DNA of 38,299 nt from Lachnospiraceae bacterium (GTDB lineage Bacteria > Bacillota > Clostridia > Lachnospirales > Lachnospiraceae): assembly GCA_029054245.1 (NCBI GenBank), contig JAIDFQ010000080.1, positions 1 to 38,299 of the forward strand. Direction: 5' to 3'. Shown piece after piece: positions 1-7,501 of the stretch (positions within the stretch are counted from its first letter, which is position 1; every line of letters begins with the position of its first letter). The notes under the pieces were generated by a model. It ran no database searches. It was not told where the DNA came from and was given only the letters and a program-made list of their open reading frames with translations. Position numbers and translations under genes: made by a program.

Positions 1-174
1 GCATGAATGCCGACTGTCAATGTATTGGGTATTCAGTTACTTCCAAAGAATCATAGTGCTAAATCCTAAAGACGGGTTTCAGAAGTAACACGACAGATTA
101 TAGGTTGTTTAAAAATTGCAAACGGTAATGTCTTGTCAAACAAGGAGGAATATGTTATTCTTATGCCCATTAGT

Positions 175-183
175 TGGTATAAT
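175..183 (+). promoter_or_regulatory. Extended -10 promoter for the first gene
   Basis: TATAAT at 178-183 is preceded by TG and one base (175-177), the extended -10 form that can work without a good -35 box. Transcription would start near 190, about 20 bases before the ATG at 211. This fits the chosen start of the next gene. Confidence 0.4.
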
Positions 184-210
184 TACAAATTGGAGTACAG
201 GGGGATCAGT

Positions 211-612
211 ATGGGATTTTTAGACAAATTGTTGAACAGAGAAACAAATGAAATGCCGAAAACATCTGTTGATGAAGAAGATTGCTGTTTTGACGCCGTA
301 GTGGTGGAGAACCGGATCAAAAAAGTTCTGGAGGAAAACTGGAGCGGATGTGAACTGCGCAAGCATGTACCGGCTGATGCAATTGGCGCAGATGCCATAG
401 AGTGGACATACACTTATGGTGTGTACCGCGAAGGGCAGGCGGTCGTTATGATCAACATTCTGGATAATAAGAATGATTACAAAAGGAAAATTGTTCTGCA
501 GTCTAAGGAAGCATGCATGGATCAGGGAATCGGATACATACATTTCTTATTGCATCTGCCGAATCGCGCCAGCTATATTTTAGAGTGTTTGAGCGAGGAA
601 ATGCCGGCATAA
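211..612 (+). CDS. Small hypothetical cytoplasmic protein, 133 aa
   Basis: The function is unknown. The protein begins MGFLDKLLNRE, has an acidic stretch (EEDCC) near residue 25, and is otherwise a mixed alpha/beta soluble protein with no signal peptide or membrane segment. I chose the ATG at 211 because AGGGGG lies six bases before it and an extended -10 promoter sits just upstream. The frame stays open upstream to a TTG at 133, and a 23-codon ORF with an AGGAGG site starts at 152 in another frame and overlaps this start. The stop codon is about 25 bases before the structured RNA that precedes the reverse transcriptase, so the two loci could share a transcript. No clear terminator separates them. 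Confidence 0.6.
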   Translation: MGFLDKLLNRETNEMPKTSVDEEDCCFDAVVVENRIKKVLEENWSGCELRKHVPADAIGADAIEWTYTYGVYREGQAVVMINILDNKNDYKRKIVLQSKEACMDQGIGYIHFLLHLPNRASYILECLSEEMPA

Positions 613-636
613 ATACGTTGTAACTTCATAATTTTT

Positions 637-793
637 GGGAAAAGAGAGAGAAATGCAATCTTCCGGTTGCGCCCGTCAGGGATGAAGCATGTTTCGTTTT
701 TGAGTGTTTTGCGGGCAATGGAGACATGTTGAATCTGGTAGCAATAAGCACGGCTTTATTGCTTTCAAAGCTGTTTCTCTCTCTTATTTTAAT
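637..793 (+). ncRNA. Structured RNA upstream of the reverse transcriptase (retron/DRT-like)
   Basis: A perfect 12-bp inverted repeat (AAGAGAGAGAAA at 642-653, complement at 774-785) closes a segment that folds into at least three more hairpins. These are 655-670 (six pairs, UUCC tetraloop), 688-695 with 721-728 (eight pairs, one G-U) and 741-747 with 756-762 (seven pairs). The segment ends about 12 bases before the reverse transcriptase start codon. Retrons have an RNA of similar size, closed by a1/a2 repeats, upstream of their RT, and some defence RTs (DRT2, DRT9) also need an upstream RNA. A weak -10 (CATAAT, 627-632) would start the transcript near GGG at 637-639. The fold is visible in the sequence; its role as an RT template or primer is inference. 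Confidence 0.5.
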
Positions 794-804
794 GGGAAAA
801 ATAT

Positions 805-2034
805 ATGGATATGTCGATTTTACATAAGTCTGCCAGTGAGGAAAACTGGCTGGATTTTTTAAATTATAAAATAGAAAAGCAGCATTTAGCAAAAGCAGAA
901 GAAGCGCAGTTTCGCCAGTTCATTGATAGGAAAGCGTATCTTCCTCTTTGCAGGGCATGGCAGGAAGGGCGGTTCCCTTCTGAACTTCCCGTAAAGAGAA
1001 CGGTGAATAAGGAAGGTACAGAAAAGAAAAGAGTAGTATATTCTTTTGAAGGGGAGGAGGGCATCTTCCTTAAATTCATTGCCTTTTGCTTATATCGATA
1101 TGATGACCTTTTTTGTGATAACTGTTATGCGTTTCGCCGCGGAATTGGTGCAGGGAGCGCCATCACGCGGCTTAAGATGGATCAACGTGTTGCGAAAAGT
1201 TATTGTCTGAAAGTGGATATCAGTAACTATTTTAATTCCATTCAAGTGGAAAAACTGTTATCAAAACTGCTTTTTGTGAAAAGAGATGATTATCTGCTGT
1301 ACCAGCTTTTTGAAAAAATTCTTTTAGAGGAGCGGGTGAGGTCAGAAGGCGGAATTCTGTATGAGAAGCATGGCGCTATGGCAGGAACGCCGGTTTCTCC
1401 TTTTTTTGCAAATGTATATTTAAAGGATGTAGATGCCTTTTTTGAGAGAGAAGGTATCCTGTATTTTCGATACTCGGATGATATCCTTTTGTTTGCGGAC
1501 AGCCTGGAAGAATTAAGACTTAGAAAAAAGCAGCTTGAGGAAGCGCTAATGGAGTTGGAACTAAAGTTGAATCCTGATAAAGTCAGCCTATACAGCCCAG
1601 GGGAAGAGATATCGTTTTTAGGATTTTGCTGCCAAAAGGGAGAGATTGATTTATCTGCCCACACCATCAGGAAGACAAAAGCAAGAATCAGGCGGAAAGC
1701 AGAGGCATTACGGCGCTGGCAGAGGGAGAAGGGACTTTCAGGAGAAAAAGCAGCCATAGGTTTTATCCGCGCCATGAACCGGAAATTTTATGGAAGAGGG
1801 GGAAAAGAGAAGGAGTCGTGGGATGAATTCAGTTGGAATAAATGGTTTTTTCCGAATTTGACGGTGGATACAGGACTGCGTGAGATAGATGCCTATATGC
1901 AGGAATATATCCGATATACGGTTACAGGACGGCATTACAAAGGAAATTATAGAATACGGTACGAAACAATGAAAAAATGGGGGTACCGCAGCCTGGTGCA
2001 TGAATTTTACGAATGGAGAAAGCACGATAAATGA
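805..2034 (+). CDS. Solitary reverse transcriptase, 409 aa, not a group II intron enzyme
   Basis: This is an RNA-directed DNA polymerase by its fingers-palm motifs. Residues 72-125 match the RT1-RT2 region (KKRVVYSF, then YAFRRGIG). Motif A is VDISNYFNSI with Asp138, motif B is GTPVSPFFANVYL near 194, and motif C is YSDD at 223-226, followed by FLGF at 271. All catalytic aspartates are present. There is no maturase X or HNH endonuclease domain and no intron RNA. The last 60 residues (FFPNLTV to YEWRKHDK) form an unrecognised C-terminal domain containing VTG at 373-375. No second RT, Avd gene, or template/variable repeat pair was seen, which argues against a diversity-generating retroelement. 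The start at 805 has only a weak site (GGGA at 794-797). With the RNA upstream it resembles a retron or an unclassified defence RT; which group is not decided here. Confidence 0.85.
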   Translation: MDMSILHKSASEENWLDFLNYKIEKQHLAKAEEAQFRQFIDRKAYLPLCRAWQEGRFPSELPVKRTVNKEGTEKKRVVYSFEGEEGIFLKFIAFCLYRYDDLFCDNCYAFRRGIGAGSAITRLKMDQRVAKSYCLKVDISNYFNSIQVEKLLSKLLFVKRDDYLLYQLFEKILLEERVRSEGGILYEKHGAMAGTPVSPFFANVYLKDVDAFFEREGILYFRYSDDILLFADSLEELRLRKKQLEEALMELELKLNPDKVSLYSPGEEISFLGFCCQKGEIDLSAHTIRKTKARIRRKAEALRRWQREKGLSGEKAAIGFIRAMNRKFYGRGGKEKESWDEFSWNKWFFPNLTVDTGLREIDAYMQEYIRYTVTGRHYKGNYRIRYETMKKWGYRSLVHEFYEWRKHDK

Positions 2035-2262
2035 ATTTGGCTGTAACGAAAGTTCATTAAGGGACGGCGCCTACAGGACAAAAGCCTATAACGTATATAA
2101 ATAGGTAGAGATATGAGTCGATATTTGTTGAAAAATTTCTGACTATCATATATGATAAAGAGTAGGCATAAAGATGTGGTGATATGAAAAATGCAGGAGG
2201 CAGTTACATATGCAGCAAGATGCCGGGTTATAACAAAAAGATACAATGCATTGGAGGATATA

Positions 2263-3306
2263 ATGAGGAAAAGAGAAACAATATTGATTGTGGATGATGT
2301 TGATATAAATCGCATCATGCTGGCAGAAATTTTTCGGGATAATTATGAAATAGTGGAGGCAGCAGGTGGACAGGAAGCGATTAATATTTTGGATGAAAGA
2401 AAAGATATTGTTGCCGTGCTGTTGGACTTGCTGATGCCAGATGTAGACGGTCTTGAAGTGCTCAGGGCAATGAACCAAAATGGTAAGATAAGAAGAGTTC
2501 CGGTATTCTTAATTACGGCGGCTGAAAGTCAGGAAATGCTGCTGGAAGGATATAACTTAGGGGCAGTGGATGTAATAAGGAAGCCCTTTGTGACACAGTT
2601 TTTAAGGTGTAGGATTAGCAGTGTCATTGAATTGTACGAATATCGAAACGCTTTGGAAAAAAGGGTGCGCAGTCAGGCAAAGAAATTAAATGAACTTATG
2701 ACATCGATTGTGGAAGTGCTTGCTACGGCTATTGAATTCAGGGATTGTGAATCTGGCGAACATGTTAAGCGTATCTGTGTTCTGACGAGGGAACTGATGC
2801 TCGAGGTGATAAGGCTTTATCCCGAGTACACGCTGGCGGAAGCCGAAATTGAAAAAATCGTTACGGCGGCAATGCTTCATGATGTAGGGAAGATAGCGAT
2901 ACCGGACGGCATCCTGAATAAACCGGGCAGGCTGACACAGGAAGAGTTTGAAGAGATGAAGCTGCACACGGTAAGGGGATGTGAGCTGCTCTCAAGCATA
3001 CCCAATATCATGGATGAGGGAATCTTCCAATATGGATACGATATTTGCCGGCATCACCATGAGCGCTGGGATGGAAAGGGATATCCAGACGGACTTAAGG
3101 GCGACGAGGTATCTATATGGGCGCAGGTGGTGGCAGTGGCAGACGTATATGACGCGCTGATTTCGCCGCGCGTGTACAAGAAAGCATTTTCCCATGATAC
3201 AGCTGTAAACATGATTTTTGAGGGCGAGTGCGGTGCATTCAATCCGAAAGTGCTGGAAGCTTTCAAGAATATCATGGATGGATGGGATGCGGCGGATGAA
3301 GAATAA
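2263..3306 (+). CDS. Response regulator with HD-GYP output domain, 347 aa
   Basis: This is a two-domain signalling protein. The N-terminal receiver (about 5-125) has the acidic pair D11-D12, phospho-acceptor D55, T85 and K107 followed by Pro. The C-terminal HD-GYP domain (about 145-340) has HD at 206-207 in LHDVGKIAIPD, the HHHERW run and GYP at 273-275, so all metal ligands look intact. HD-GYP proteins hydrolyse cyclic di-GMP to pGpG or GMP, so this one probably lowers c-di-GMP in response to a sensor kinase. No kinase gene is nearby. I chose the ATG at 2263 for the GGAGG five bases upstream; a longer frame from 2191 lacks such a site. The next gene follows after 21 bases and is probably co-transcribed. 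Confidence 0.9.
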   Translation: MRKRETILIVDDVDINRIMLAEIFRDNYEIVEAAGGQEAINILDERKDIVAVLLDLLMPDVDGLEVLRAMNQNGKIRRVPVFLITAAESQEMLLEGYNLGAVDVIRKPFVTQFLRCRISSVIELYEYRNALEKRVRSQAKKLNELMTSIVEVLATAIEFRDCESGEHVKRICVLTRELMLEVIRLYPEYTLAEAEIEKIVTAAMLHDVGKIAIPDGILNKPGRLTQEEFEEMKLHTVRGCELLSSIPNIMDEGIFQYGYDICRHHHERWDGKGYPDGLKGDEVSIWAQVVAVADVYDALISPRVYKKAFSHDTAVNMIFEGECGAFNPKVLEAFKNIMDGWDAADEE

Positions 3307-3327
3307 GAGGGTTAAAGGAGAGGGAGT

Positions 3328-4440
3328 ATGTTTGAAGAACTGAAAAAAAGAAGCATTAAAAAAAGACTGTTTCCGTCGATTCTGCTTCTAGTTATTGGAG
3401 CCGTGATACTGGGATTTTCATTTCCAAGTGTTATGGAGGTGCTGAAGGGAAGGGTGGCATTTGAGACGCTGGAGCCAGATGAGATTAAGGAAAAAATGCT
3501 GGTGGATGTTTCGCTGGATACCAATTTTGGATGTTACATAGAAGAATATGAAGAAAACACAAAGACGCATTATACCCGCACAACAGACTTGTACTATGTT
3601 ATCTGGACTGGGGACGATGATGCAGTGGATTACCGCTATATGGGAATTAAAGTTCCTGTCTCCGAAGAAGATAAGATGGAAGAAATGGCGGAAGCCACTT
3701 ATAATAATAGACGTTCTGATCCGGTCAGATATTCCGGAGAGATACAGAAAATGCCGGATGAAGATTACGAATATCTCAAGGAGTATTTTCTTGGTTCCGG
3801 GTTGACAGAAGAGGAGTTTAAGGAATATACGCTTCCTTATTTCATCAATACAGAGGCGATGCAGGAGGATACGGTTGTCGTGACCTGCGTTTTTGCAGTT
3901 TGTGCCCTTGTGCTTGTGGTGATAGGAATCTGGATGATTATAAGCGCTGTAAAGGGTGGGCGCCTTAAGACATTTAAGAAAGAGCTTGCAAATGCGGGAT
4001 TCGGAGAGGCGGAGGCAGACCTTGAATATCAGGGAGCCCAAATTATAATGAAAGCAGATGATTTCCGCATAGGGCGGAGACTGACCTTCTTTATCATAGG
4101 AAGCAAGCCGCATGTGCTTTTGAATGATGAGATCGTATGGGCGTATCAGAAGACGATCACACACCGCACAAATGGTATCAAGACTGGCACGACGTACAAT
4201 GTTGTCCTGCATACAATCGACAAAAAGAAATATGAATCGCAGCATGTATTTGTGAAAAAGCAGTCTGAAATAGCGGTTGCAGGTGAAGAGCGTGCACTGG
4301 AGGCGTTGGCGTATATCGGTCAGACAATGCCGTGGGTATTGCTTGGCTATGACAATGACTTGAGTAAGCTGTATAATAAAGACTGTCAGAGTTTTCTGAA
4401 TATTCAGTATACCAAGGTGGATCACAACCAGTTAATATAA
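3328..4440 (+). CDS. Two-TM membrane protein, possibly DUF6709-like, 370 aa
   Basis: A basic N-terminus precedes a first membrane helix (about 15-33). An acidic extracytoplasmic region (about 35-180) is followed by a second helix (about 185-208) and a cytoplasmic C-terminal domain (about 210-370) rich in beta strands. The layout resembles Lachnospiraceae membrane proteins annotated DUF6709, but that match is from memory. The function is unknown. The start is supported by AAGGAGAGGG just before it. Its position 21 bases behind the HD-GYP gene suggests an operon, but nothing in the sequence ties it to c-di-GMP directly. A large open frame on the opposite strand (3418-4425) is a shadow. Confidence 0.7.
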   Translation: MFEELKKRSIKKRLFPSILLLVIGAVILGFSFPSVMEVLKGRVAFETLEPDEIKEKMLVDVSLDTNFGCYIEEYEENTKTHYTRTTDLYYVIWTGDDDAVDYRYMGIKVPVSEEDKMEEMAEATYNNRRSDPVRYSGEIQKMPDEDYEYLKEYFLGSGLTEEEFKEYTLPYFINTEAMQEDTVVVTCVFAVCALVLVVIGIWMIISAVKGGRLKTFKKELANAGFGEAEADLEYQGAQIIMKADDFRIGRRLTFFIIGSKPHVLLNDEIVWAYQKTITHRTNGIKTGTTYNVVLHTIDKKKYESQHVFVKKQSEIAVAGEERALEALAYIGQTMPWVLLGYDNDLSKLYNKDCQSFLNIQYTKVDHNQLI

Positions 4441-4451
4441 ATACATAAGAG

Positions 4452-4489
4452 AGAGCTGCTGTGAGGGTTAAAGATTATGAAGCAGCTCT
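4452..4489 (+). repeat. Inverted repeat after the membrane protein gene
   Basis: AGAGCTGCT (4452-4460) and AGCAGCTCT (4481-4489) make a perfect nine-pair stem with a 20-base loop, 12 bases after the stop codon. There is no T run behind it, so it is a poor intrinsic terminator. It may protect the 3' end of the mRNA. Confidence 0.45.
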
Positions 4490-4643
4490 AGATTCGCTTT
4501 AGGTATATGCTATGCTTTTCGGAAACGTTTTCAATGGAATACCTGCGTTAAAAAGCGCAGTAAGCAGGAAATTGCGAGGAAGGGATATCCTTAGAAAAAA
4601 TAAGCAGAAGTGGAACAAAAATGGTAAAAATTACTAATTTTAT

Positions 4644-4672
4644 TTGATGATTTTATGATTTTTTAGTATAAT
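4644..4672 (+). promoter_or_regulatory. Sigma-A promoter for the small gene at 4715
   Basis: TTGATG (4644-4649) and TATAAT (4667-4672) are separated by 17 bases, the ideal spacing. A transcript would start near 4680 and reach the AAGGGGAG site at 4701-4708 and the ATG at 4715. The lipoprotein gene at 4953 could be on the same transcript. Confidence 0.55.
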
Positions 4673-4714
4673 AAGTCCTAAGGAAATTACCACAAATGAG
4701 AAGGGGAGATGAAA

Positions 4715-4929
4715 ATGAAACCTGAAGTACTTAAAGATGAAGAAAGATAAATGAATATGATAATGTTTTTGACATTGTCAGCGGTCCCGGTGGCGGCGTT
4801 TTTATTTGTTATGTTGTTTCTCCAAGGAACCATGAAAGATGCAGTGGTATTTTTAATGCTGGGACTTGCTGTGCTGGATACGCAAAAGATGTTGACAAAT
4901 CTACGGTAAAGAGATATAAAAAGTATTAG
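4715..4929 (+). pseudogene. Small Cys-containing peptide gene with an apparent one-base frameshift
   Basis: A good promoter and ribosome site lead to ATG 4715, but that frame stops after 11 codons (MKPEVLKDEER). The -1 frame is open from 4741 to 4929 with no start codon of its own. If one A were missing from the A run at 4743-4745, the restored product would be about 71 residues: MKPEVLKDEE, then KINEYDNVFDIVSGPGGG, then a part with four cysteines (FICYV, ERCSG, GTCCAG) and a basic tail (KRYKKY). That layout, an acidic leader and a Gly-rich junction before a Cys-rich part, recalls secreted or modified peptides, though no processing enzyme is nearby. The alternative is a 52-residue hydrophobic peptide from ATG 4751 to 4909, in frame with the 11-codon leader. 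The sequence cannot decide between them. Confidence 0.4.
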
Positions 4930-4952
4930 AAGTTTTGGAAGGGGAGAATATT

Positions 4953-6200
4953 ATGGGGCGATTAAAGAAATCATGTATCATTCTTATTATGGCAATGGCA
5001 GTGTTGCTTACTGCCTGCAAAGGTGATTCCGAGACAATCATGCGGGAGTTTGCTTCAGCAGACAGATCGGTGACGATCCGTATGGATGAAAGCTGGAATG
5101 CGCAGGATATGGGAGTGGACAGCTGGATAGCAGCATTCACGCAAGATGAAACAGAGGGAATCGTGGTCATGCAGATGCCCAAAGGGATTTACAGCAACAT
5201 TTCAGATATTGACGGATTAAGAGATATGGTGGAGGAATCCTTTGCTGTATCCGAAGCGGAGGAAATGGCTAAGCCGTCAATATCCGGTCTGAGTGGTATA
5301 GAGGCTTATAAAGGGTCGGTCAACCTTGAGGATGTAAGCGGAGATGGGTACATCGTATACGGCGAAACAGAATATGCTTACTATAGTATCTTATATGCAG
5401 CCCCGGCGCTGGATGAAAAGAAGACAGAATATTTTCAGCAGGTATGTGTGACTTTAAATGAGAATGTACCTGAAGATGCAGTGGAAGTGTCGGCTGAAAC
5501 AGAAGAGATGCAGTCAACGCCAACGCCTTCGCCTGTAAGCGCCAGTCTTGATGATGTGCTTCGCTGGTTCAATGCTACCTGTGCGATTTTGATAAAGACC
5601 AATGGATGGGATTACAATATATACGGAGGTCTTGAGGAGAATGAGGCCAATCAGGCCACGGTGCAGCAGTTCCTAGCTGATTACTGGGAGATTACAGACC
5701 GGAGCGGCGTGGATAAAACATTAAAGATGCTGGAAACAGAAGGGCATAGTGTAGAGTTTGCAAATGAAATGATTTATCTGAAGGAGCTGGGAATCGGCGA
5801 TTTGACTTCGGATAAAAGAAAAGACTTTATGATTGCCAACTTTACAGTGAGTGATGCTGAAGCACAATGCTATGTGGATTGGTATACATATTATGAGGCA
5901 AACCAGGGGCATGGCATAGCGGCATGGGATTACAGCCGTATGATGACGATTCTGGCGGATGCTTATCTTGCAGGATATTATACAAAGGAAGAAGCATTGG
6001 AGAAGTCTTTGGAGGTTGCAAAGGCGATTCAAAATTCCTATGATTCATGGACTCAGTTTATGGAAGGCTACTTTATTGGATATGAATACTGGACCTTTGA
6101 GAGCAGTGATGAGAGACGAGCCGTCTTTGAGGAGCTGAAAACGGCTGCCGACACACCTTATAATATAGATTGGAATCTTCCGCTGGAGAAATGCTGGTAA
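4953..6200 (+). CDS. DUF1266-type lipoprotein, 415 aa
   Basis: A signal peptide ends in the lipobox LLTAC with Cys22, so the protein should be lipid-anchored on the outer face of the membrane. Residues about 25-180 form one domain, followed by a short Thr/Pro/Ser linker (about 190-200). The C-terminal part (about 205-400) has the Trp- and Tyr-rich pattern of DUF1266 (WDYNIYGG, then AAWDYSRM, then ADAYLAGYYT). DUF1266 proteins have no settled function. I chose the ATG at 4953 because GGAAGGGGA lies about eight bases before it; the frame is open to a TTG at 4935. A strong terminator hairpin follows at 6258. Confidence 0.75.
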   Translation: MGRLKKSCIILIMAMAVLLTACKGDSETIMREFASADRSVTIRMDESWNAQDMGVDSWIAAFTQDETEGIVVMQMPKGIYSNISDIDGLRDMVEESFAVSEAEEMAKPSISGLSGIEAYKGSVNLEDVSGDGYIVYGETEYAYYSILYAAPALDEKKTEYFQQVCVTLNENVPEDAVEVSAETEEMQSTPTPSPVSASLDDVLRWFNATCAILIKTNGWDYNIYGGLEENEANQATVQQFLADYWEITDRSGVDKTLKMLETEGHSVEFANEMIYLKELGIGDLTSDKRKDFMIANFTVSDAEAQCYVDWYTYYEANQGHGIAAWDYSRMMTILADAYLAGYYTKEEALEKSLEVAKAIQNSYDSWTQFMEGYFIGYEYWTFESSDERRAVFEELKTAADTPYNIDWNLPLEKCW

Positions 6201-6257
6201 AGGGAATTACAAAAGAATGTTGATTTCCTGCTCTGTGGGCAGAAGCAGGACGTATAT

Positions 6258-6285
6258 AAAAGCCGCTTGGTAACAAGCGGCTTTT
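6258..6285 (+). terminator. Intrinsic terminator after the DUF1266 lipoprotein
   Basis: AAAAGCCGCTTG and its complement form a perfect 12-bp stem with a GTAA tetraloop. The T residues at its 3' side (6282-6285) complete a typical terminator. It ends about 30 bases before the next gene. Confidence 0.8.
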
Positions 6286-6316
6286 ACAAAATAGGAAAAG
6301 AGGGAAAGGAACAGAT

Positions 6317-6790
6317 ATGGCAATAGATAAAGTAAAAGAATATTTCAGACAATATGGGATGGAAGAACGCATTCGTGAATTTCCTGTATCAAGTGCAACG
6401 GTAGCGTTGGCGGCACAGGCGCTGGGATGTGAACCGAGCAGGATTGCAAAAACACTTTCTTTTATGGTGGATGGACAGGCAGTCCTGATTGTGGCAGCAG
6501 GGGATGCAAAGGTGGATAATTCCAAGTATAAAAAACAATTTGGGACAAAGGCAAAAATGCTTTCACCAGATGAAGTGACAGAGCTTATAGGGCACGCAGT
6601 GGGAGGCGTCTGTCCTTTTGCGGTAAAAGAAGGAGTAAAGGTGTATCTGGATGAATCCCTGAGGCGATTTAACACGGTGTTTCCTGCTTGTGGCAGCAGC
6701 AACAGCGCAATCGAGCTTACGATACCAGAGATGGAGAAATATGCTGGAGAAGAGGGCTGGGTGGATGTGTGTCGGCTGATGGAAATGTAA
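6317..6790 (+). CDS. YbaK/EbsC-family aminoacyl-tRNA deacylase, 157 aa
   Basis: This is a trans-editing enzyme of the YbaK/ProX family, which removes wrongly attached amino acids (for example Cys or Ala from tRNA-Pro). The protein is a single domain of the usual length. Family features are ARIAKTL-like SRIAKTLSF near residue 41, the strand LIVAAGDAKVD near 58, and the conserved loop GHAVGGVCPF near 95, which lines the substrate pocket. The exact tRNA and amino acid cannot be told from sequence. The start has GGAAAGGA upstream. It lies alone between a terminator and the ferritin-like gene. Confidence 0.85.
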   Translation: MAIDKVKEYFRQYGMEERIREFPVSSATVALAAQALGCEPSRIAKTLSFMVDGQAVLIVAAGDAKVDNSKYKKQFGTKAKMLSPDEVTELIGHAVGGVCPFAVKEGVKVYLDESLRRFNTVFPACGSSNSAIELTIPEMEKYAGEEGWVDVCRLMEM

Positions 6791-6854
6791 ATGGAACGTT
6801 ATAGGAAAGTCTCCATATATTGTCTATAGAAAGACCATATAGGAGAAAATGTAA

Positions 6855-7403
6855 ATGGAAGCAAAAGGGAATATCCTTGTTAATCATTGCAGCTTTGCAG
6901 GCGTAAAGCCGGTAATGGTGGATCTGACGTATCCACCGATTCAGGTTACCGCAAGAAATCAGGCTTATGCGAATCTATTAAGTAACGATTATTGCGGCGC
7001 TGTGTCGGAGCTATCCGCGACGGCTCAGTATATCAACAATGAAAATCGTCTGTCCAGTGAAAAATGCGAGATGGCAAAAACGATTTTGGGAATTGCTATG
7101 GCGGAGATGATGCACCTGCAAAAATTAGGCGAGCTGATTTGTCTGCTTGGCGGAAATGTCGATTTTGCGGCAAGACAGCAGAATGGAAGAGCCAGGATGT
7201 GGACGCCGGAATATCTGTCGATCCCTGAAAATGTCAGGAAAATGCTGCTTGCGGATATAGAAGCGGAGCGGGCAGCCATCAACCAGTATCAGATGCATAT
7301 CAGCATGATCAATGATTCCTGCATCAATGCAGTGCTTGCGAGAATCATAAAAGATGAAGAATATCATATCATGCTGCTTCAGATGATGATGGAGGATTGT
7401 TGA
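6855..7403 (+). CDS. Ferritin-like di-iron protein, 182 aa
   Basis: This is a four-helix-bundle protein of the ferritin/rubrerythrin superfamily. Candidate di-iron ligands are E52 (SELSATAQY), E84 and H87 (AEMMHLQK), E138 (IEAERAA) and E168 with H171 (DEEYHIML), the usual paired ExxH pattern. There is no rubredoxin-like CxxC domain, so it is not a classical rubrerythrin. Likely roles are peroxide reduction or iron handling in an anaerobe; Mn-catalase-like proteins have a related fold. AGGAG sits nine bases before the ATG. The next gene, a thioredoxin-like protein, is also redox-related, but about 98 bases separate them. Confidence 0.75.
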   Translation: MEAKGNILVNHCSFAGVKPVMVDLTYPPIQVTARNQAYANLLSNDYCGAVSELSATAQYINNENRLSSEKCEMAKTILGIAMAEMMHLQKLGELICLLGGNVDFAARQQNGRARMWTPEYLSIPENVRKMLLADIEAERAAINQYQMHISMINDSCINAVLARIIKDEEYHIMLLQMMMEDC

Positions 7404-7501
7404 TAGAAAAGACCTAATCCTCCTGCATTTTACAAAAAGAAGTATCTGTATAATTTATAAATGATTACACAAAATACAAATGATAAGAAAGGAAGGTATT
7501 T

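Noticed and set aside
152-223. 23-codon ORF with AGGAGG site before the first gene
   Set aside because: The ribosome site is only three bases from the ATG and the product is featureless; it could be a leader ORF but cannot be supported.
601-610. Palindrome ATGCCGGCAT at the end of the first gene
   Set aside because: It is part of coding sequence and too short to claim an operator or terminator.
626-892. Open frame of 88 codons on the minus strand over the structured RNA
   Set aside because: It has no ribosome site or recognisable product and crosses the start of the RT gene; the openness fits chance in an AT-rich hairpin region. It would matter only if the RT makes cDNA that is later expressed, as in DRT2.
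805-2034. Diversity-generating retroelement
   Set aside because: No template/variable repeat pair, no Avd gene and no C-type lectin target were seen within the window.
3418-4425. 335-codon frame on the minus strand
   Set aside because: It lies fully opposite a better-supported + gene with a ribosome site and TM layout, and its product has no sensible domains.
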